Assembly: GCA_031119515.1 (NCBI GenBank)
Contig: JAVHXR010000159.1
Coordinates: 1 to 6,707 of the forward strand
Source of the DNA: Propionicimonas sp.
GTDB lineage: Bacteria; Actinomycetota; Actinomycetes; Propionibacteriales; Propionibacteriaceae
Length of the DNA: 6,707 nt
Direction: 5' to 3'
In this document: piece after piece, positions 1 to 6,272 of the stretch
Layout of the letters: each line of letters starts with the position of its first letter
Position numbering within the stretch: position 1 is the stretch's first letter
Translations under genes and position numbers: made by a program
Notes under the pieces: model-generated
Database searches by the model: none
What the model was told of the DNA's origin: nothing
Seen by the model: only the letters and a program-made list of their open reading frames with translations

Positions 1-81
1 GGTGGCGGGCGTGCCGGAGCACGCCGCCAGGGTCATTGCCGCCAGGGCGACGGCGGCCGCCCCTGCGTAGATCTTCCGCAT
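1..81 (-). CDS. Sugar ABC transporter substrate-binding lipoprotein, N-terminal fragment (cut by window edge)
   Basis: Only the first 27 codons are present, and they read as a lipoprotein signal peptide: a basic start (MRK), a hydrophobic Ala/Val/Leu-rich stretch, and a lipobox Leu-Ala-Ala-Cys with the lipidated cysteine at residue 21, followed by Ser-Gly-Thr. The start ATG (81-79) has a strong Shine-Dalgarno AAAGGAG on the minus strand (94-88), 6 nt upstream. It sits 116 bp downstream of the permease gene in the same direction. The natural partner missing from this ATPase/permease set is the solute-binding protein, which in Gram-positive bacteria is membrane-anchored in this way. The signal peptide and lipobox are seen directly; the binding-protein role is inferred from position only, because the mature domain is outside the window. 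Confidence 0.8.
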   Translation of the reverse strand, partial: MRKIYAGAAAVALAAMTLAACSGTPAT

Positions 82-87
82 TACTTT

Positions 88-94
88 CTCCTTT
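88..94 (-). promoter_or_regulatory. Strong ribosome-binding site of the lipoprotein gene
   Basis: AAAGGAG on the minus strand ends 6 nt before the ATG at 81-79. It is the best Shine-Dalgarno in the minus-strand operon; the ATPase and permease genes have weak ones and rely on overlapping stop and start codons. High translation of the binding protein relative to the membrane components is typical of ABC importers. Confidence 0.7.
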
Positions 95-125
95 GGTTGT
101 GGTGCGGGATCCGGTTGGTTCTTCG

Positions 126-141
126 GGCCGCTCGCGCGGCC
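126..141 (-). other. Intercistronic mRNA hairpin between permease and lipoprotein genes
   Basis: A perfect 6-bp GC stem (GGCCGC/GCGGCC) closes a 4-nt loop. On the transcribed minus strand the loop reads GCGA, a GNRA-type tetraloop, which would make the RNA hairpin very stable. No U-run follows it, so it is not a classical intrinsic terminator. The rest of the 116-bp gap (82-197) shows no gene. An RNA-stabilising or processing role, favouring the downstream binding-protein message, is inferred. Confidence 0.4.
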
Positions 142-197
142 ATGGGTGGGGGTGGCGCGCCCCGGCCCGTCCGCTGTCGCGTCCGGGCAGGGCGGGT

Positions 198-1234
198 CTA
201 GGTGGTGGTGGTGCGACGGGTGCGGAGCTGGTCGATGAAGACGGTGACGACGATCACGACACCGAGGATGACGTTCTGCCATTCCTGTGGCACCGAGATG
301 ATCTGCAGGCCGTTGTTGATGACGGCGATGATCATGGCGCCGATCACGGTGCCGACGATCGAGCCCTTGCCGCCCGACAGGGAGGTGCCACCGATCACGA
401 CGGCGGCGATCGCCTGCAGTTCGTAGCCCTGACCTCCCGTGGGCTGGGCGGAGCCGAGCCGGGCCGCGAGCATCACGCCGGCCAGACCGCTGAACGTGCC
501 GGCAAGGCTGTAGATGATGATGAGCCACTTCTTGACGTTGATGCCCGACAGCGCGGTGGCCTCCATGTTGGAGCCGATCGAGATGTCGTAGCGCCCGAGG
601 ATCGTCTTGCTGAGGATTACATAGGCGATCACAGCGGCGACCAGGAGCACGATGACGGCGTTGGGGAAGCCTGAGCCGGGAATGAGATTGCCGGTCGACA
701 GCGCGGTGAAGCTGCTGTGGTCCTGGGAGTCGAAGTAGATCGGCGCCTTGTTGGAAATCACCAGCGCGAGGCCGCCGGCGACTAGCATCATCGCGAGCGT
801 GGCGATGAAGGGGGGCAGGCCCGCGATCGCCACGTTGACGCCGTTGACCAGGCCGATGAGGCCGCCGAAGAGGATGGCGAGGACGATCCCCAACCAGACC
901 GGGAGGCCCCAGGTCACGATGAACGTCGCCGCCATGACGCCCGACAGGATCATGCCCGTGCCGCAAGACAAGTCGATGCCACCGGTGATGATCACGAAGG
1001 TGGCGCCAAGTGAGAGCACGCCCACCACGACCGCCGAGAACAGGATGTTCGTGATGTTGGAGTAGGTCGGGAAGACCTGCGGGCTGGCGATCGAGAAGGC
1101 GGCGAAGATCAGTACCAGGCCGCCCAGGGCGGCGAGTTGCTGCAGCCGTTGCCGCCAGGCGCTGGCCTTTGCGTCGCCGCCGGCGGCGACGGTTGTGGGG
1201 GCGGGCGCGGGTGCGCCGGGCGCGGTGGACGACA

Positions 1235-1235
<1 letters not shown>
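198..1235 (-). CDS. Sugar ABC transporter permease (RbsC/AraH-type, BPD_transp_2 family)
   Basis: This 345-aa integral membrane protein forms the translocation channel of the importer, probably as a dimer with the ATPase encoded upstream. After an Ala/Pro/Thr-rich cytoplasmic N-terminus of about 30 residues come roughly eight to ten hydrophobic segments (about 34-51, 62-84, 93-110, 112-132, 141-161, 190-210, 236-258, 272-284, 291-313 and 320-336). Family hallmarks are the ITGGIDLS motif at 83-90, the segment around ATALSGINVKKW (227-237) expected to contact the ATPase, and the GYELQAIAAVVIGG block at 270-283. The length matches the usual 320-350 residues. The start ATG overlaps the ATPase stop by one base (TGATG), so translation is probably coupled. 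The gene ends in four consecutive ACC threonine codons before TAG. The family is certain; the sugar cannot be read from the permease. Confidence 0.95.
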
Positions 1236-2835
<1,600 letters not shown>

Positions 2836-2839
<4 letters not shown>

Positions 2840-3261
2840 GCGCCCACCACCGGGGTCACGCCCTTGCGGAACAGGGCGTTGCCGTACACCCGGGTCTCGC
2901 CGGTGCGGATGATCAACTCGGCCTGAGCGGCCAGGTCGTAGAACGCGAACCGCTCGATGGTCCGGCACTCGGTGCCCTCCAGCCGGGCGGCCGCGATCAG
3001 CTCCTCCTGGACCGGGAGAAGTCCATCGGGAGACTCCATCAGGTCGAGGGCGGGCCCGTGCGTGTCGGGCACCATCACCGACCTGACGGCCGTCATCACG
3101 CGGGGCGAACCCAGTCCGGGCAGGTCGACCAAGTGCTTCCTGGCGAGCTTCGACGCGGTGAAATGCGCGTCCGCGATAACGACGGCGTCACCATGTCCCA
3201 TCTCGTCCAGCGCAAGCAGCAGCCGGCCGGTCAGGATGGGATCCAAGTTCAGCAGCACCAT
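2836..3261 (-). CDS. fucU: L-fucose mutarotase / RbsD-FucU family sugar mutarotase
   Basis: This 141-aa cytosolic enzyme interconverts alpha and beta anomers (and in RbsD relatives pyranose and furanose forms) of an imported sugar, without cofactor. The sequence lines up along its length with E. coli FucU (140 aa) as I recall it: EMGHGD at 20-25 with the catalytic-type His23, ADAHF at 30-34, RFAFYD at 104-109 with Tyr108, and VYGNALFRKGV at 125-135 with Tyr126. A longer in-frame reading starting at 3342 would run through the operator and promoter, so 3261 is preferred. GGAGG (3268-3264) lies only 2 nt before this ATG but 5 nt before the adjacent GTG at 3258, so the GTG could be the real start and would match the FucU N-terminal spacing. 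It is the first gene of the transport operon and overlaps the ATPase gene by 4 bp. FucU rather than RbsD fits better by motif; the actual sugar is unproven. Confidence 0.88.
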
Positions 3262-3263
3262 TG

Positions 3264-3268
3264 CCTCC
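3264..3268 (-). promoter_or_regulatory. Ribosome-binding site of fucU that bears on its start codon
   Basis: GGAGG on the minus strand is followed by CA and then ATGGTG. The spacing is 2 nt to the ATG (3261) and 5 nt to the GTG (3258); the latter is the more usual distance. Either way it rules out the longer upstream reading frame as the main start. Confidence 0.55.
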
Positions 3269-3269
3269 G

Positions 3270-3291
3270 ATACAGAAATCGATTTCTGTAT
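3270..3291. promoter_or_regulatory. Perfect 22-bp palindromic operator (LacI-family style) controlling the fucU-transport operon
   Basis: The half-site ATACAGAAATC is followed at once by its exact reverse complement, giving 11 of 11 paired positions with a central CG step (AAATCGATTT core). Even-length palindromes with central CG and A/T-rich shoulders are characteristic of LacI-family sugar repressors. It begins at the last base of the -10-like box of the minus-strand promoter and ends 1 nt before the fucU Shine-Dalgarno, so a bound protein would cover the transcription start. The palindrome is seen directly; the regulator class and repression are inferred. The regulator gene is not in the window. 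Confidence 0.75.
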
Positions 3292-3295
3292 AGTA
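3290..3295 (-). promoter_or_regulatory. Candidate -10 box of the fucU-transport promoter
   Basis: TACTAT on the minus strand (4 of 6 to TATAAT), at a sensible distance upstream of the fucU ribosome-binding site. No convincing -35 hexamer is found 16-19 bp upstream, where the sequence is GC-rich (around GGCCAA), so the promoter may be weak or activator-dependent. An overlapping alternative is TATACA, 3 bp further downstream. Confidence 0.4.
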
Positions 3296-3304
3296 GACAC
3301 GAGT

Positions 3305-3320
3305 CTGGCCGTTTGGCCAG
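3305..3320. repeat. Inverted repeat upstream of the fucU promoter
   Basis: CTGGCC-GTTT-GGCCAG: perfect 6-bp arms around a 4-bp centre, overlapping where the -35 of the minus-strand promoter should be. It could be a second protein-binding site that compensates for, or blocks, the poor -35. It is short enough in GC-rich DNA that chance is possible. Confidence 0.3.
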
Positions 3321-3330
3321 TCGCGTGATC

Positions 3331-3345
3331 CGATTGTGACAATCG
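3331..3345. promoter_or_regulatory. Perfect 15-bp palindrome in the divergent control region
   Basis: CGATTGTGACAATCG has 7 paired positions around a central G. It is AT-richer than its surroundings and lies between the two divergent promoters, roughly 45 bp upstream of the fucU-side -35 to -10 region and about 45 bp upstream of the rhaB -35. Position and symmetry suggest a transcription-factor site, perhaps an activator serving one or both operons. The core does not match an operator that I can name with confidence. Confidence 0.45.
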
Positions 3346-3390
3346 CCGGCGTCAGCGCCGTCCGGGCGGGTTCACCCCCGCCCTGCGGCC

Positions 3391-3419
3391 TTGACACGCG
3401 GCATACTGGCACCTACGAT
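3391..3419 (+). promoter_or_regulatory. Sigma70-type promoter of the rhaB operon
   Basis: A perfect -35 TTGACA (3391-3396) is followed after exactly 17 bp by TACGAT (3414-3419; 4 of 6 to TATAAT with the key T, A and final AT). Predicted transcription start is about 3426, giving a leader of about 64 nt before the rhaB ATG. In such GC-rich DNA this combination is unlikely by chance. A GC-rich inverted repeat (GGGCGGG, 6-bp centre, CCCGCCC; 3364-3383) lies just upstream of the -35. Confidence 0.75.
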
Positions 3420-3423
3420 CTTT

Positions 3424-3435
3424 TGAAACGATTCA
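3424..3435 (+). promoter_or_regulatory. Imperfect LacI-like operator over the predicted rhaB transcription start
   Basis: TGAAACGATTCA is a 12-bp palindrome with central CG and one mismatched pair (3428/3431). It begins 5 bp after the -10 box and so covers the expected +1, a classical repressor position. Its core (AAACGATT) resembles, but is not the same as, the 22-bp palindrome at 3270-3291, so both sites could bind one LacI-type regulator with different affinity, or two regulators. Regulator and effector are unknown. Confidence 0.5.
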
Positions 3436-3489
3436 TACGCGAGGATGCGATATGTACACCGAGCTTCCGAACCCCCGCCGGGGAAGCCG

Positions 3490-4959
3490 ATGACCACCCC
3501 GACAGCGTTTGCGGCAGCCGATCTCGGGGCCTCCAGTGGACGGGTCATCCTGGGCACGCTGGCCGACGGCCGCTTCCACCTCGAGGAGGTGACCCGCTTC
3601 ACCAACGGGCCGCTCGCCGACGGCGACAGCATCAGGTGGGACGCAGCAGCCCTGTTCGACCGGATCCGGGAGGGCATCAACGCCGCGATCCAGCGCAGCG
3701 GCAGGCTCGCCAGCGTCGGCGTGGACACCTGGGGGGTCGACTACGGCCGCCTCGATGCCGCCGGCACCCTCCTGGAGCCGCCCTTCAACTACCGCGACGT
3801 GCGTACCAGCGGCATCCCCGAACGCGTCTTCGCCGGACTGCCGGCGTCCGAGTTGTACTCCCGCGCCGGACTCCAGGTGATGCCCTTCAACACCATCTTC
3901 CAGCTGGTCGCCGATCACGGCTGGGACGGGGTGGAGCGCATCCTGCTGCTGCCCGACCTGTTCGGCTACTGGTTGACCGGCCGCGGCGTCGCCGAGGTGA
4001 CGATCGCCAGCACGACCGGCCTGCTGGACGTCGCGACCAGGCAGTGGTCGGCGGCCACCTGCGACCACCTCTCCAGTCGCTACGGGATTCCCGCCGCCAG
4101 GGTGCTGCCGGACCTCGTCGAGCCGGGAACCAGGCTGGCCGACAGCGCGCCCGGCGTCCTCGATGCGGTCACCCCCGTGGTCGCGGTCGGCTCCCATGAC
4201 ACCGCCTCGGCAGTCGCCGCGATCCCCGCCGCGGGAAGCGACTTCGCCTTCATCTCCTCGGGTACGTGGTCGCTGGTCGGCCTCGAGCTTCCCGAACCGG
4301 TGCTGACCGAGGACAGCAGGCAGGCCGACTTCACCAATGAACTCGGGGTCGACGGCACCGTCCGCTACCTCAAGAACGTGATGGGTCTGTGGGTGCTGAG
4401 CGAGTCGGTCCGCACCTGGAACGCCCAGGGCCGCCAGGTCGAACTGCTCCCGTTGCTTGCCGAGGCCGCCCGGCAGCCGGGCCTCGCCTGCGTGGTCGAC
4501 ATCGACGACGAGCGGCTGCTGCCGCCCGGCGACATGCCGTCCCGGCTGCGGGAGCTCGCCGCCGGGTCGGGCCAGGTGCTGGGGGAGTCCCCGGCCGAGA
4601 TCGCGCGCTGCATCATGGATTCGCTCGCGCTGGCCTACCGCAGGACGATCCGCAACGCCTGCCGGCTGGCCGACCGCGAGGTGCGGGTGGTCCACATCGT
4701 CGGTGGCGGCTCGCAGAACCGGTTCCTGTGCCAGCTCACCGCCGACGCCACCGGGCTGCCGGTTGTCGCCGGCCCGGCCGAGGGGACGGCGCTGGGCAAC
4801 CTCCTGGTCCAGGCGCGTGCGATGGGCGCACTGTCAGGGGACCTGACCGAGTTGCGCCGGGTGGCGGTCGCATCGTCCGATCTCGTCCACTACCGCCCCG
4901 GAGCGTTCGGGATCGACCCGACCGCCTGGGACGCCGCCGAGCGGGCGATCGGGAAGTAG
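3490..4959 (+). CDS. rhaB: Rhamnulokinase (FGGY-family carbohydrate kinase)
   Basis: Predicted to phosphorylate L-rhamnulose at O1 with ATP, giving L-rhamnulose 1-phosphate for aldol cleavage in the cytosol. The 489-aa product has the same length as E. coli RhaB and shares its blocks in order: ADLGASSGR (10-18, phosphate loop), GVDTWGVDYG (77-86), MPFNTIFQL (131-139), SHDTASAV with the catalytic base Asp237, SSGTWSL (256-262), YLKNVMGLWVL, the DDERLLPPGDM segment, and IVGGGSQN (adenine/phosphate site, GGG at 405-407). FGGY N- and C-lobes are both complete. The ATG at 3490 is chosen because it places DLGASSGR where RhaB has it; an in-frame ATG at 3445 would add 15 unlike residues and has no spaced Shine-Dalgarno. 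GGGGA near 3480-3484 is a weak ribosome site and can pair with CCCC at 3473-3476. It is the first gene of the plus-strand operon, divergent from the transport genes. Closely related ketoses (for example L-fuculose) are possible alternative substrates. Confidence 0.94.
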   Translation: MTTPTAFAAADLGASSGRVILGTLADGRFHLEEVTRFTNGPLADGDSIRWDAAALFDRIREGINAAIQRSGRLASVGVDTWGVDYGRLDAAGTLLEPPFNYRDVRTSGIPERVFAGLPASELYSRAGLQVMPFNTIFQLVADHGWDGVERILLLPDLFGYWLTGRGVAEVTIASTTGLLDVATRQWSAATCDHLSSRYGIPAARVLPDLVEPGTRLADSAPGVLDAVTPVVAVGSHDTASAVAAIPAAGSDFAFISSGTWSLVGLELPEPVLTEDSRQADFTNELGVDGTVRYLKNVMGLWVLSESVRTWNAQGRQVELLPLLAEAARQPGLACVVDIDDERLLPPGDMPSRLRELAAGSGQVLGESPAEIARCIMDSLALAYRRTIRNACRLADREVRVVHIVGGGSQNRFLCQLTADATGLPVVAGPAEGTALGNLLVQARAMGALSGDLTELRRVAVASSDLVHYRPGAFGIDPTAWDAAERAIGK

Positions 4960-4964
4960 TACGG

Positions 4965-4980
4965 TTTTGAATCGTTATAA
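4965..4980 (+). promoter_or_regulatory. Operator-like AT-rich motif in the rhaB-PHP gap
   Basis: The 32-bp gap between rhaB and the next gene contains TTTTGAATCGTT (4965-4976), which matches the TTTTGAAACGAT at 3421-3432 over the rhaB start site in 10 of 12 positions, the two differences being A/T swaps. The right half diverges (TTATAA), so palindromic symmetry is poor. TTATAA resembles a -10 box but has no -35 partner and abuts the ribosome-binding site, so a promoter is unlikely. It may be a secondary or decayed regulator site. Confidence 0.3.
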
Positions 4981-4991
4981 GAGGAGCAGGA

Positions 4992-6272
4992 ATGACTAGC
5001 AGGGCAGCGACCGAGGGCCTCCCGGTCGTCAACACCCACGTCCACTTCCCCCCCAACTTCTCGGCTTTCGCCACGGTCCCGGATGCGATCGGGACCGCTG
5101 TCGCCGAGGGGGTCCGGGCGATCGGGATCTCCAACTTCTACGACCAGCAGGTCTACTCCCGGTTCGCCGAGCAGGCCGCCGAGGCAGGGATCGTCGCCCT
5201 CTTCGGCCTGGAGTTCATCACCCTCGACCCCGACCTCGAGGCCGCCGGCGTGCTGGTGAACGACCCCGCCAACCCGGGGCGGGTCTACTTCTGCGGAAAG
5301 GGCATCAGCCCGTTCCGGGAGCGGACGCCGGCAGCGGCGGCGACCGCGGCCGCGATCCGCTCCGACAACGACACCAGGGCCGGCGCGATGATCGCCCAGC
5401 TCGCCGCCCACTTCGCCGGCGTCGGGCTGGACACCGGCCTGACCGGTGAGTCCGTGGCGGCCGACGTCGCGGCCAGGACCGACGTCCCGGTGGCGTGGGT
5501 GTCGCTCCAGGAGCGCCACATCGCCAGGGCCTTCCAGGAGGCACTGGCCACGCTCCCGGTCGACCGGCGCGCCGCCGTCCTCGAGGCCGCGTACGGATCG
5601 CCCTCGGCGGTCGACGTCGACAACCCGGTCGCCCTCCAGGGCGAGCTGCGTTCCCGGCTGCTGAAGGTAGGCACCGCGGGCTTCGTCCCCGAGGTGCCGC
5701 TGAGCTTCGCCGACGCCTACTCCTATGTTCTCGACTCCGGCGGCATCCCGACCTTCCCGATCCTGGCCGACGGCGCGAAGCAACTGTCGGTGTTCGAGTA
5801 TCCGCCGGCCGAGCTGGCCCGCAAGCTGGTCGAGCGCCGGGTGTACGCCGCCGAACTCATCCCGATCCGGAACGCCGCCGCCATCGTCGACGAGTACGTC
5901 GACGCGCTGACCGCTGCCGGGATCATCGTGATGGGCGGTACCGAGCACAACACCGCCGACCGGATCCCGTACGACCCGGCCTGCGTGGACGGCCCGCTGC
6001 CGGAGGCCGCCAGGAATGCCTTCTGGGAGGCCACCTGCGTCGTGGCAGCCCACCAGCACCTGGTGGCCGCCGGCGAGCCGGGCTACGTGGACGCGGCGGG
6101 CAACCTCACCGGCACCGACCCGGCCGCACGGAAGGCCGAGCTGGTGGCTCTCGGCGCGAAACTCATCCGCGGTGCGGCCGACCCCGTCCTCCCGGGCTCG
6201 ACCCGGGATCTCGGCGCGGCTGACCCCGTCCTCCCGGGCTCGACCCGGGATCTCGACACTGACAAGGAGTGA
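4992..6272 (+). CDS. PHP-like (polymerase/histidinol phosphatase-type) putative metal-dependent protein, function unknown
   Basis: A 426-aa soluble protein with no signal peptide or membrane segment. The N-terminus carries an H-x-H pair in NTHVHF (His16, His18), followed by GLEF (Glu74), and near residues 315-321 GGTEHNT (Glu318, His319). These resemble, in order, the first, second and last metal-ligand motifs of PHP/amidohydrolase-type barrels; His140 and His176 are further candidate ligands. PHP proteins include phosphoesterases and polymerase exonuclease domains, so a hydrolase acting on a sugar phosphate is possible; a role as the missing sugar isomerase cannot be excluded and is speculation. 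The gene starts 32 bp after rhaB with GAGGAG (4981-4986) 5 nt before the ATG, and its TGA overlaps the aldolase ATG by one base, so it belongs to the pathway operon. The last 36 or so residues are a 14-residue sequence in tandem (see the repeats), probably not part of the fold. The family assignment is moderately sure. Confidence 0.72.
   Translation: MTSRAATEGLPVVNTHVHFPPNFSAFATVPDAIGTAVAEGVRAIGISNFYDQQVYSRFAEQAAEAGIVALFGLEFITLDPDLEAAGVLVNDPANPGRVYFCGKGISPFRERTPAAAATAAAIRSDNDTRAGAMIAQLAAHFAGVGLDTGLTGESVAADVAARTDVPVAWVSLQERHIARAFQEALATLPVDRRAAVLEAAYGSPSAVDVDNPVALQGELRSRLLKVGTAGFVPEVPLSFADAYSYVLDSGGIPTFPILADGAKQLSVFEYPPAELARKLVERRVYAAELIPIRNAAAIVDEYVDALTAAGIIVMGGTEHNTADRIPYDPACVDGPLPEAARNAFWEATCVVAAHQHLVAAGEPGYVDAAGNLTGTDPAARKAELVALGAKLIRGAADPVLPGSTRDLGAADPVLPGSTRDLDTDKE
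6171..6254 (+). repeat. Two tandem 42-bp palindrome-containing repeats at the 3' end of the PHP-like gene
   Basis: Units 6171-6212 and 6213-6254 are identical at 40 of 42 positions (differences at unit positions 3 and 9, both silent). Each encodes GAADPVLPGSTRDL, so the protein ends in two copies of this 14-mer plus DTDKE. Each unit has an inverted repeat TCCCGGG-CTCGA-CCCGGGA (7-bp arms, 5-nt loop; 6190-6208 and 6232-6250), giving two strong RNA hairpins just before the aldolase ribosome-binding site. A 42-bp period keeps the frame. The look is that of a dispersed REP-like palindromic element inserted in a gene end and duplicated; whether it recurs elsewhere in the genome cannot be seen here. 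Confidence 0.85.
6264..6269 (+). promoter_or_regulatory. Ribosome-binding site of the aldolase gene; two possible starts
   Basis: AAGGAG lies 2 nt before the ATG at 6272 and 5 nt before the in-frame GTG at 6275. The GTG has the better spacing; the ATG forms a TGATG overlap with the upstream stop. The choice changes the protein by one residue. Confidence 0.6.

Noticed and set aside
126..141. An intrinsic terminator after the permease gene
   Set aside because: The hairpin is not followed by a U-run on the transcribed strand, and the next gene in the same direction has its own strong ribosome-binding site, which suggests read-through.
201..212. GGT trinucleotide run (4 units) at the permease 3' end as a phase-variable tract
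   Set aside because: Four in-frame units only add or remove threonines at the extreme C-terminus; they are too short to expect switching.
3433..4695. A 420-codon minus-strand frame opposite rhaB
   Set aside because: It has shadow-like composition (Gly/Asp/Arg/His-rich) with no domain, and it covers the well-supported rhaB promoter and gene.
4975..4981. An internal promoter with -10 TTATAA/TATAAG before the PHP-like gene
   Set aside because: There is no -35 element at 16-19 bp spacing, and the predicted start would fall within the ribosome-binding site.
4890..6059. A 389-codon minus-strand frame opposite the PHP-like gene
   Set aside because: It has the same shadow composition, no ribosome-binding site and no motifs.
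6190..6250. A tRNA T-arm or attachment site, suggested by the GGGCTCGACCC-like stem-loops
   Set aside because: No acceptor, D or anticodon arms surround them, the loop is 5 nt rather than 7, and the sequence is an in-frame tandem repeat inside a coding region.
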